Part shown: piece by piece, positions 39,001-49,758 of the stretch
Layout of the letters: the number at the start of each line of letters is the position of its first letter
Numbering within the stretch: position 1 is the first letter of the stretch
DNA from: Bostrychus sinensis
Taxonomy: Eukaryota; Chordata; Actinopteri; Gobiiformes; Eleotridae
DNA: 64,000 nt
Assembly (NCBI GenBank): GCA_020698575.1
Contig: CM036256.1
Coordinates: forward strand, 19,793,908 to 19,857,907
Reading direction: 5' to 3'
Position numbers and translations under genes: made by a program
The notes under the pieces: generated by a model
Database searches by the model: none
The model's input: only the letters and a program-made list of their open reading frames with translations
What the model was told of the DNA's origin: nothing

Positions 39001-42000
39001 AGTAGAAAATAATCCACAAAAATAATGACAGTTATTACAGCGATACCAGCTCCTTCGACAGCTCTTATGTTTCATCTCAGTATGGATATCTCCTTAATGT
39101 AAAGCTGATCCAAGAGAATTTCAAGCCTTCAGTGCTAATACTTCACATCCACTTTTGTATAAAATAAATGACCTCACACCAGTTCACATCTTCGAACTCA
39201 AAGCAATAAACAAATGTATCCTAAGAGAAGTAAAGACAAGGTGGAAGAAATATCCATAAATACAATTAGTTTTAGAAAACAAACTAGTCTATTTAAACAA
39301 CTGCAAATCCACTGAAACAACATAATATGCAGTACTGTCGATTATGGCTTAGCACTCTAATTAATTGACAATGGCTACATTGGCTGTATATATAGATAAA
39401 AAAAAACTGAGCAGAAAACAGCAGAAAAGGGTAATAGTATAAGGCAACAGTAATAATAGTATCCATTCAAACATAAATAATCACAACTGCAATATCTAGA
39501 CAGTTGTAGTTGGGCTTACCAAGAGATTCAGAGGTACATAAAAAAAAAATTAGAAAGCTGTGGATTGTATTTCAGTAGTTCAATTCAAATTGAAACACGT
39601 GTATATATTTAGTACACACAGAGTGAAATATTTCAAGCATTTATTTATTTTATTGGTCTGATTATGGCATACAGTTGCTGAAAAAGACAAATTCAGTATT
39701 TTGTAAAATTAGAAAATTACTTAATATTACATAATTATCATAATGATTATAAATAAATGCTTGAGTTATTTCACTGTGTGCGCTGAAACAATATATAAAA
39801 GACTGCTTCCACTTTTTAATAAAACTACTGAAATAATTTCACTTGTCCACAATATAATTTTCATGTGATGCACCTGTAGATTGGAGGGTAGATTTGATTA
39901 GATGTTTTTACAGGCTAATTTTGTATTGTTCTCCACAGCGGTGAAGTTTGGGCGCATGTCAAAGAAGCAGCGCGACAGTCTGTACGCTGAGGTCCAGAAG
40001 CACCAGAAGTCCCAGGAGTGTGGGGGCTCTGGGGGCGCAGGCTCCACCACTCTGTCTTTACCCAGAGAGGACGGTGTGTGTGGCAGTGCAGGGGAGGATG
40101 GTGAGGAAGGCCTGAGCCGCTCCTACAGCAGCGGCGGCTCCAGCTCCACTCTGAGTGATCTGGATGACATTGCGGCTCTGCCCGACCTGTTTGACCTGCC
40201 ACTAACCCCCGAGGAGGCCAGCGAGTACTGCAGTCTAGAGCTGCTGGGCGGAGGGGGAGGAGCCAGCACAGGCAACACCTCCAACTCGTCGTCCGCTTCT
40301 TCCTCTTCCTCGTCCCTGTCCAATCAAAATTCCCCGCAGCAGACGATACTGGATGGCCCAGACAGCAATGGGATTCAACTTGTGCACTCTCACTCACTGC
40401 TTGACAATCTGCCGGATGACTGCTCAATAGCAGACCTCGGTAAGTGGGGACTGGTTGACTAGAGCTGACTGGAGATCATTTATATTTAAACATTAGTAAC
40501 ATTAACATTAGTGTTACAAGGTAGAGCCAAAAACTCTGGCCATAATTTGAGCCCATCCAAAGCCCGGATAAATTGAGTGTTGCATCCAGAAGGGCATGTT
40601 ATAAACATCTCCCAAAGTACTCAGGCAAATGATCTGCTGTGGCAACTCCTGGAAGGGAGCAACTGGAAACATTTCTGAATCCTGATATTGAATGGCATTT
40701 TTCATTGTTTAATATAGAAGAGGTAGAACTGCATAGGGGCTAGTTGTTAACTGTAAAGTGACAATTACAGTTGTGTTTTGGTTGTGATGAGAGGCAAAAA
40801 GGCATAGCTGAAGTACAAAGAAACAGGAAAAAAACAGCCTCAGTGTTATACCTACTGTACTTAAAAAAGTAGCCTCAAAGAGCCTTGAAAAATCACAGAA
40901 GACAAACTGATGGAAATGAGATATGAAACATAACTATTTCTACAAGGACAAGCAGATGATGAGATACTGAGACCTTGACAAAGAAAACATTTTTATATTA
41001 AGCTGTAAGTCAATGGCAACAGTAGGGGCGTTGCATTAGTCCCTGAAGACTTGTAAAAGCATTCTGAGTAAACAGAGGGATTTGGGTGTGAGTATGTCAA
41101 GTACAGGAAGTGAACATGATTTCTCAGTGGCCAAGTTGGTTTATTAAACTAAGGCAATGATGCCATCGTCTGGAGTGGAAAGCACAGCTTGTGTTAGGGC
41201 AGGCTTTTTAAAGTCAATAGTATACACTGCTCAGTAATAATAATCAGTGTGCTTATTTTTTTATTTATTTATTTTTTTTTTCACAGAGCGAATCACTCAG
41301 AGCATTGTCAAGTCTCACTTAGAGACATGTCAGTACAGTGCCGAGGACATGAAGAGGTTCACCTGGGTGCAATACACACCTGAGGAAGCACGCAGTTATC
41401 AGAACAAGGTATTTAATTACTACAGGTCTCTTCAAACTATCTAAATGCACATGTGAAAAAAAAGTTAAAAAAATTGTTATCCAAAAAAATAACTGAGGTG
41501 TTGTCTGTTTTGTGTTTCTAAATCAGTCAGCGGAGTGGATGTGGCAGCAGTGTGCACACCACATCACCAATGCTATACAGTATGTGGTAGAGTTTGCCAA
41601 GCGCATTGCTGGCTTTATGGACCTGTGCCAGAATGATCAGATTATTCTCCTCAAAGCAGGTCAGTGCATATTCTTAAGATGTTTTTACTACCTTTAAAAT
41701 TGTATAAAAGTTATGCAACTTTCTCAGCAAACTAAACTGAAATTGGCTAACTTAAGTTCCCTTCTTTTTTTTGTCTCCAACCTTCTACCTTCGCCTATTT
41801 AAAACCATCTCTTTATTTTATTTACCTGGCTTAAAAAATATATAACAAAAAAAAAAACATTTTTATTTTGAAAATCTTGTATGAACTGCATATATCTGAC
41901 AATGCGTTTACTTTCTACAAATGCTTTGAACTAAAAAAAAAAAACTTGACGGATATACATGATATCCTGTTATTTGTCAATTTTTAAATGGTTCAACAAT

Positions 42001-43672
42001 GTCTTATATATGCTCCAATCTGGGTCAAAATTATTTACATTTTGTTGTGTGTATTGTGTGCATGTTGGAGTATCTTGGGCGTTCTCTGTCTATCCGTCCC
42101 TCTACTCTTCTTTCTCTATCTTTCTATCTCTCCACGTCTTTGCCTCTATCTGTGGCTCCCCTTTCAGGCTGTCTGGAGGTGCTCCTCATCCGCATGTGCC
42201 GAGCCTTCAATGTCAACAACAACACTATTTTCTTCAACGGGAAGTTCGCCTCTGCACAGTTCTTCAAAGCACTTGGTGAGGACCTTGATATAATTACACT
42301 TGTAAATCTATTATCGATAGCTTACACAAATGATGCTGTACACTTTAACTGTAGAAAATAGGTTTTATAAATCATGTAGTTTCATGTTAGATATTTTGTA
42401 ATCTAGTCAAATGTTAAGGGCTGCTCAAAATAACGCAAATTTATCTTTATTGCGTTATTTAGAAATGTAATATTGCAATATATCACAAGAAACTAAATGT
42501 ACTGCAATAAAGTTATGGTATATAAAAGTGTCTGAAGCCTTAAATAAAATTATACTGTGACCATGAAAAAACATCAAAACAACATAAACTTCTATGTCTG
42601 TCAGTGTTAAATTTAGACCTGTTTTTTTTTTAGGCCCAGTTTTGACCAATAAGTCCAGAGCCTTGTTTTTTTTTTTTTCGTAAATCTTGTGTTTTTTGTT
42701 GTGCAGTCCTATTTAACAGCATCAATATTTCATAAATATGCTTATTTTAAATCAATAGTTTAGTCAATTATGTACTGCTATTATCTTCATTCACCACTCT
42801 AAACTGAATTTATTTTTGCATAGGTTGTGATGATCTGGTCAGTGCAGTGTTTGACCTAGGTAAAGGTCTCTGCCGCCTACAGCTGTCTGATGAAGAGATG
42901 GCTTTGTTTAGTGCCGCTGTTCTTCTATCTCCTGGTAATTATTTCTGTTCCTCTTTTAGCTTGAAATATTAACATGATCACAAAAGAGTTGTCAAGGAAG
43001 TGCTTGAACTACTGTTACTATTAACCCTCATTAATTCAGTTCAGGTTCTTTGCCATTGCTGATAGAATGCACATAAACTATTAACCATGCCTATAAATTG
43101 TGAAAGAACTGAAGAGTTTTTAATGTATATAAAGATAGATAAGAACTGCACAATAAAAAGTGCTGAGAACCAATAAGCTCAAACATCTAACCTATATATG
43201 CAAAATTCTAAAATTATTCTCAGTCTAGTTATTTATATATGATATGAAATTTGCTGTTGTGTTGTTTGTTCTGTTATAATCTTTGAAATGTTTCTTGTAT
43301 CTGTTGTAGATCGACCATGGCTAACAGAAGGCCAAAAGGTTCAGAAACTTCAAGAGAAAGTCTACCTTGCTCTGCAGCACAGTCTAAACAAGAGTGGAGC
43401 CCCTGATGAGAAATTGGACAAGGTAAAAACAGGCTGCAACAGGCAATTCCTTGAGATTTAAAGTGTACAGTCACTAAATACATAACATAATTTTCCCCCT
43501 TTACTTGCAGATGGTATCTAAGCTGCCAATAATGAAGTCCATCTGTAACCTCCACATTGACAAACTGGAGTTTTTTCGCTTGGTTCACCCAGAGACCGCT
43601 TACAATTTCCCACCACTTTACCGAGAAGTGTTTGGCAGCGAGATGTCTCTGCCGGACTCTACACACAGCTAG
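33301..43672 (+). CDS. rorc: RAR-related orphan receptor (NR1F), ROR-gamma/beta-like nuclear receptor
   Basis: Coding exons: 33301-33307, 38173-38258, 38346-38487, 39939-40439, 41287-41408, 41527-41659, 42168-42275, 42824-42934, 43310-43422, 43511-43672. They total 1,485 nt, giving 494 aa. The first exon encodes only MR plus one base, so the protein opens MRAQIEV, the short form seen in ROR-beta1 and ROR-gamma-t. A two-zinc-finger DNA-binding domain (residues about 8-75, P-box CEGCKG) and the ROR C-terminal extension (GRMSKKQRDSLYAEVQKH) follow. Next is a Ser/Gly/Asp-rich hinge coded by the 501-nt exon, then a ligand-binding domain from about residue 246 to an AF-2 helix (PPLYREVF, about 475-482). 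RORs bind ROREs as monomers and set circadian, metabolic and lymphoid programmes. CAHHIT in helix 3 favours ROR-gamma (ROR-beta has CAIQIT), whereas the DBD is nearest ROR-beta. ROR family membership is certain; the rorc symbol is my best guess, and a/b or a fourth ohnolog is open. Confidence 0.9.
33308..38172 (+). other. ROR intron 1 (4.9 kb), with possible internal promoter
   Basis: It begins at a GTAAGT donor (33308) and ends at a TTCTTACAG acceptor. A 73-bp (TA)n tract sits at 36017. Around 36.72-37.08 kb the sequence becomes GC-richer and has 'agccaatagg' (CCAAT-like, about 36836) and 'gttatataatc' (about 36966). This could be an alternative promoter, but that is inference. No coding exon was found. 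Confidence 0.5.
36017..36089. repeat. (TA)n microsatellite in ROR intron 1
   Basis: Seventy-three bases of uninterrupted TA, the longest dinucleotide tract in the window and likely length-polymorphic. Confidence 0.97.
38531..38974. mobile_element. Dispersed teleost DNA element in ROR intron 3
   Basis: The left end 'tgcaaccactatccttaaaa' plus 'agttgagac' and the right end 'cccaaattttttagggttgt' are imperfect inverted repeats. The interior shares 'tttatacccagtcatc' and 'gttgctgccatcaaatt' with a widespread teleost element. It is related to 28429-29072 and non-coding. Confidence 0.6.
42413..42712. mobile_element. hAT-like MITE in ROR intron 7
   Basis: It starts 'taagggctgctcaaaataac' and ends 'tgttgtgcagtcctat', degenerate inverted ends of the 'ggctgcac' family also seen at 21.67 and 22.37 kb. 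The interior includes 'attgcgttatttag' and 'aatattgcaatatatc', typical of this family. Confidence 0.5.
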
Positions 43673-44089
43673 ACGGACATCTAGAGAGCATAAAGTTATT
43701 GTGTTCTAACTATGGTAGTGAAGCGAAAGGCGAAGCAGAGAAGGACTTAGAAGTTTAACAACCAGCAGTTCAGAGACAATCCAGGACTTTAAAAACTCCT
43801 TCTACTATAATCCCAAAGTATTCCTTCACTTTCCCAGCAGGCAAAAGCACCTTACACTACAGACCACACATACTCATGGTCCTCCGCAATGTAGCATTAA
43901 CAACATGTTGATGGGCATCTGTATAATAATATAATAGCCCTGTTATAGCACCAGACAGTTCCAAGCTCTAACACATGTTCAACACCTGATCCACTGCAGA
44001 TCAAACATTTGAATGTACCTCAGTCGTAAGCACCAGTGCACAAGCAAGATTTCACCAACTGTGAATGTACCTGAAATTTAGTCAATCAC

Positions 44090-44095
44090 AATAAA
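44090..44095 (+). terminator. Likely poly(A) signal of the ROR gene
   Basis: AATAAA about 420 bp past the ROR stop codon, followed by A-rich then T/G-rich sequence. It is the first canonical signal after the stop. Confidence 0.6.
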
Positions 44096-44535
44096 AAAAA
44101 TGTCCTTTGTTAATGCGTAGAGATATGGCAAACAGTATCTTGTACTGATGATCATAGGGACCAATATCAAGTCATTTTTCTTTAGATGATATAGCTATGG
44201 TTTGACTCACAGCTCAGGCTGATTCAGGCTCACTCACATTCAAACAGTGTTTGGTGCTGCCTTTTGTAGGCTCTTGTAATGCAATGAGAAACCTCAGTCC
44301 CACACACCCCTACCCTTGTAAATGCCACTTAGAAACAGGACAAGATGAAATTAACTTTAATTTATATACACATTTATAAACAAATATTTTAAGTAAGAAT
44401 GTAAATAAATGATTATATAAGTATATGGAGAGAGTTAGTGTGTGTGATTTCAGATCTGAGTGGAGCAGAGAGAAAAGTGAATAGCAAGATACAGTAAAGA
44501 AACCAAGATGGATCAAGAAAGCTGATTTTGTGGAC

Positions 44536-45332
44536 TCAATTGTTTTTATGGACTACTTTCCTCTCGACAGTATTCTCAGGTTTCTTTGGCAACAATCCCT
44601 CTTGTCCTGACAGTGACCCAGCTGGGTGAAGTGTGATCAAGAGATGGGTGGACACTTGTTGCAGATGTGACACAGCAGGTGGGGGCAGTATGCATAAGGA
44701 AAAGCTACAAAGACTATAATTTTGTGTCACGTTGAAACAAAAGCTTTGATTCTGCATCACTGCTGCCCCCAGTGACAAGAAGACAAACAGGACACTAACA
44801 AAAAGAGAAAGCAGGGCAAAATCTAACTCCATGGACTGTAGGGTAGATGTGAAAACACAGCATCTCCTGCTTGTCTCTAACCAGCACTCAGTAACGTAGG
44901 TGTGGTATAATTGTCTTTCACTTATATTGTTTCTGTTGCCATGACAAACTTGTCCATATGTATCATAAACCCTCCATGCTGGTTGGAGCAACTGTATTAT
45001 TTTGTACATTTGATGTACCCTTTTCCTTAAGCCCCAAACCCAACACTTGCCCAGATACAAAGCACTTACTGTATATTACCCCTCTTTCTCAATGGACACT
45101 TCTTGCCTATGACCAGACAGAGTTATCAGCTGCCCCCTGGGTTGGGCTTCAATGCCAGTAAGACTTCAGTAAATCTTTTCTTTTTCTTTCTTTGATTCTG
45201 CATTTGTCCTTCATAGCTGTACACATGTAACATATACAAATAACACACTTTCTGAAGGTTTGAGATGATGATGTCTTACCTGAGTGCTGTGAAGTTGATG
45301 AGCAGTGTCCTATGACCTGCTGCCTGCCTCTC
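44536..45332 (-). CDS. Candidate small secreted or membrane protein, unrecognised
   Basis: Proposed two-exon minus-strand gene. A TATA box (45358-45367) lies about 30 bp upstream of an assumed start near 45332. The short 5' UTR exon ends at 45280 in CAG|GTAAGA. The intron ends in a pyrimidine-rich CCCTACAG, and exon 2 begins at 44835 with TCC then ATG at 44832-44830 (G at +4). The frame runs 98 codons to the stop at 44536. The protein begins with a strongly hydrophobic signal-peptide-like stretch (residues about 5-25). Three clustered N-glycosylation sequons (NQS, NVT, NYS) and cysteines near residues 33-48 follow, then a mostly polar tail ending in a basic patch. I recognise no family. The frame stays open upstream of the acceptor, so an unspliced form would be longer. 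Everything but the frame itself is inference; it may be chance or carry further exons. Confidence 0.35.
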
Positions 45333-45357
45333 AGGGAGCTAGCTGTGATCTCCTGTC

Positions 45358-45377
45358 CCTTTATAACCAGTGACGTC
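45358..45377 (-). promoter_or_regulatory. TATA box and CRE-like site for the candidate minus-strand gene
   Basis: On the minus strand the order is GACGTCAC (half-palindromic CRE, 45370-45377), then GGTTATAAAGG (TATA, 45357-45367), then a short exon ending in a consensus donor at 45280. The spacing fits a pol II core promoter. Confidence 0.4.
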
Positions 45378-45380
45378 TTT

Positions 45381-46348
45381 TAGCCTTGTACTTTTCACAC
45401 CTTTGCACCTAAGACGAGACCCATAACCATAATCACTGTGGACGTAAGCTCTATTTTTGTGAATGTTACTCACAAAGTGTCAAAGCCCTTTCCTCTTTGT
45501 CCTAATATTGTAAATGAAATTTACGAGAAATAGGAATTAAAAATAAATCACTTAGCGATAATGATACATTTCATTATTGGGGGTTATTGTTTCGTTTTGC
45601 TGTGGTTTTCATTTATTTGTCAGTCTAATAGCCTATTCACATTTTTCTTTGTGTCTCCACTTTTGTCTTGTAAAGTCAGTGATTTTTTTTTATTGAGAGA
45701 TTAAGAAAAGTGCAAACATCAAAATGTGTCTCCCTATTCTTTCTCTGTATGACAAAATGTTCAAGAGGTATAATACTAGGCCTAGTCCAAGAGTAATTGA
45801 GTCACACAGCTCTATATATTGTTGTCCAATGGGATACATATACAGTATGTGGTTTTAAGAATGTAATAAATTGTTTCTGTTTCTTTTAAACTGATTCTAC
45901 AGTACTTGTCTCATTAAATAAATAAAACTAAAATGTGGGCTACACGTTCAGTACTATAAACTAATTTTTAGTGGTGTGCAGGTTAAGACAAAGTCCCACA
46001 ATTAACTAAGTTAAATGCTAGGCTCACTTAAACAAAAGGTAATTTCACGTTTTACTCAAACAAAAGTTGCATAAAACAAGATTTACAATGTAGCTACTTT
46101 ATAAATAAAAATGGAGATAAGCCTTGTTCAGGCTCATGGAAACCAAGTGTGTTTTCTGACCCGCTTCAGCTCAGATGGAGGAGCCTCCCACATCAGGCTG
46201 AGTCCAGGAAACTGTGGTTGCTTGGCGAGTTTTAAATCCACGGGGTAAAGTGAAGACGCAGAGCTGCACTTCTTCACACTGTTTGGCAGACGTGTGGCAA
46301 AACTTTTAGGAGAAATTTGCCTCAAAGTGTTAACACTAAGGCTGCAAG
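45381..46348. other. sh3gl1 upstream region
   Basis: It holds the presumed promoter and 5' UTR of sh3gl1. The last about 200 bp before the start codon is less AT-rich. No TATA box is obvious. It is divergent from the candidate minus-strand gene at 44.5-45.3 kb. Confidence 0.45.
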
Positions 46349-49300
46349 ATGTCAGTCGCCGGATTTAAGAAGCAGATTTACAAAGCGACTCAGGTAAACG
46401 CGCGAATTCTTAAGGATTAGCTTCTAGCTAGCTTAACTAACGTTAGCTTGCTACTTCCCAACTACTGTAAGTTAACTTAGTTTAAAATACTCTTGTTTAG
46501 TGTAGTCTAATGTCAAATGTGACCCTGTTTATTTACTGTCGCTCGTGTTAAAAACACTTCTATTACCCCTTTTAAAAGTCTTCTTTTCCTGTAGAGTACA
46601 GCTGTTATTAACAGTTAAGTTGTGACACCTAGTGTCATTTGTAGTTAAGCATTGCTGTTTTCTCTGTGTTCAGAATTAACTAACAACTGTGATAAACGGG
46701 AACCGACTCGTTTTGAGACCCAATAATTTACATTCTGCTAATTAGCGCCTCTTTAATCACGGGCATCGAGTTAACATAAATAATAGAAGCCATATGAGCG
46801 TCCGACCGAAGGAGAGTTTGCACTATTCATAATTTGTAATGTAATTGTCATTCCCAACGAGAGAAAATGTTTGACCTGCCGCAAACATCAGACCTGCAGA
46901 ACCAGTATATAATTTAACCCATGCACTGATTAAGTTACATGTTTTGTTTTGTTTTTTTTATTATTATTATTTAAGTGGAAGTTTCCCAATCCTGATGTTG
47001 GGCGTCTACTTAATATTGGAATTCTAGTTATTTGAGTACTCTGCCCAAACCAGTTTCTGTCACATAGCACTCATGAAGTCTGATGGTCATGACAGGAGAA
47101 GGAATGAGCTGAAATCAATACCTAATGTATCCAGACCAGCATAATGGCTACCCTTAACCGTAGCACATTTGCGTCACGTCTTTCTGGGGCTTGTGTTGCT
47201 TACATACAGTACAGTATCTTGGTAAAAACACAAAAACAGCCCCTCCTTATGTGTGACTGTCTACAATTGCATTACATTACTCTCAACTAACACCAAAGCT
47301 GACACCTCAGTGTGCTTTTGTGCAGTATATTTTACAACATTTTAACAAAAATGTAGTTGTGGTCTAGTCTTTAGATTTATTTGGTTACAATTTTTTGGTT
47401 CTAAGAAAAACTATCTGCATCAAATATAGGAGTGGACACTATAAACACTGTCACTAAATGTGCTGAACTTGGTGCAAGTCAGAAAGCATGATTGATAATT
47501 TTGGGGAGCATGGAGGAAAAGCTGCAACGTGTAGAACCAGCTCTAATACAATGCTTAGCTGTTTGTGAAATATATGTGAAATATACCTATATCTGAAATT
47601 ACAAGTGAAAGAAAATCAAAGTTTGTGTGTTTATTTAGTTAAAGGACTCGTGGATGTGCTTGTTGTATGTCGTTGTGTGTCTAGAGGCCTATATTTCAAA
47701 TTGAAATCTTTGTGTGCTATAAACAAAAAAGGTATTCACACAGCATTATTAATAGTATTTTTTCCACAGTTGATGAGTGAGAAAGTTGGTGGAGCAGAGG
47801 GAACCAAACTGGAAGAAGATTTCCGGGAACTTGAAAAAGTTGGTCCAGCCTTGTAAAAAATACATTTTTCTATAAGATTATGTTTTTGCTTGTCTTTTTT
47901 GTCTGTTTTGTCCCAATATTTAATGCATAATTTCCAGAAATCAGATATTACCAGCAAAGCAGTGGTTGAAGTCATCTATAAAACCTCAGAATATCTCCAG
48001 CCAAATCCTGCAACAAGAGCCAAGCTGACAATGTTGAACACGGTGTCTAAAATTCGAGGGCAGGAGAAAAATCCTGGGTACCCTCAGCCTGAGGGGTTGC
48101 TGGGTGACTGCATGATTAGATATGGACGAGAAATGGGCGACGACAGTAACTTTGGTAAGAGAAGTCACTAGAGTCAGATAGTGGATGTGAAGATTTGTGT
48201 GTTTAAAAACAGTTGGAACATGCTTTTCTTAGGTTTGTCTGTTTACACCTATTTTCTTCAAAACTTATTGTGATAGTGCCATGTTGTCCATAAAGGTGGT
48301 ATTTTACATTTGTGAATACAGGTGGGGCACTATTGGACATCGGAGAGTCAATGAAGAGGATGGCTGAGGTCAAGGATTCTTTGGACATTGATGTTAAACA
48401 TAATTTTCTTGACCCACTGCAGGCAGTTGCCGAAAAGGATATCAAAGACATTCAGGTACTCAAGATACTGTGCTTTTTGCATGCGCAAGTAAAGAACGTT
48501 AGAACTGTGTAAACTGTGTCAGTTTAAAACATTCATAAATCATTGTGGTAAATCATTATCTAAACCTGCACTAATTCATATTGTAAACAACCACAAACAT
48601 GGAAGAAGCTAGCTATATTGTCAGCTTATTAATTGCTGTTTCACCTCCTCAGTTTCACCTGAAAAAGCTGGAGAGCCGGCGTCTGGACTATGACTATAAA
48701 AAGAAACGTCAAGGCAAAATACCAGATGAGGAAATAAGGCAAGCCCTGGATAAATTCCATGAATCCAAAGAAATGGCTGAGAGATCGATGCACAGCCTTC
48801 TTGAAACAGATGTGAGTAGTTGTAAAACTTTACTACTGTCCACTACGCCTTGCACCTTAAACCTGTTAGACTGTGACATTGATGAGCAATAAACTGATAA
48901 ATTTCAAGTGAAATGGCATTGCTAGGATTTGTTCAGTCTGTGTGGTCCATTTTCCAGTCACTGATATCTGTTTATTGGACTGTAAAGATTTGGGTAAAAA
49001 GTAGAAGGAAAAAAAAATACTCCTAAAATGTGGGGAACTACTTCAACTTCCTTCTCCTGTAGTGGTTAGTTCATGTGTAATGTAAAGTGACATTACTGGC
49101 AGGTTTTTAAATGCCAGCAAAAATGTAGTTGCTTTTTCTCAGCAGCTTTTCAGATTTAGGAAAGCCTGTGCTGGCTGACGCACCTTACTGGCCCTTAGTG
49201 TGAATGTGAGTGAGTGGTTGGTGGTGGTCGGAGGGTCCGTTGGCGCAGATGTGCCAACGGACGGCGCTTCTGTCAGTCTACCCCAGGGGAAACTGTGGCT

Positions 49301-49718
49301 ACAAAATGTAGTTTACCACCACCGAGTATGGAGTGAATGAAATACCCCTTCCCTACTCTGTGTAAAGCGCTTTGGGTGACTTGTGTCATAGTTAAAGCGC
49401 TATATAAATACCATTCCCTTCCCCTTCCCTTACAGTGACATGCAAAAGTGAGAAGTTGGCAAACCTGTTTTGCTTTGTATTTTCCCTAAAAACACATGCT
49501 AAATACCATCTACCACCGTAAATAAATTAACAGTGAAATATTGTAAAGGAACAATCCCTTTTCCCTTCTAGTTTTAAACAGACCTCTGTGTGTATGTAGG
49601 TGGAGCAGGTGAGTCAGCTAAAGTTCTTTGTTGAGTCTCTGCTGCAGTACCACAAACAGGCCACAGATATATTGGAGGAGCTCCAAACAACACTTGCAAA
49701 AAGGTCAGTGTTGCTGTA

Positions 49719-49758
<40 letters not shown>

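Noticed and set aside
39915..40427. 170-codon minus-strand frame
   Set aside because: It lies wholly opposite the 501-nt hinge exon of the ROR gene and is a shadow of its biased Ser/Gly codons.
43274..43666. 130-codon minus-strand frame
   Set aside because: Antisense to the last two ROR exons and the intron between them.
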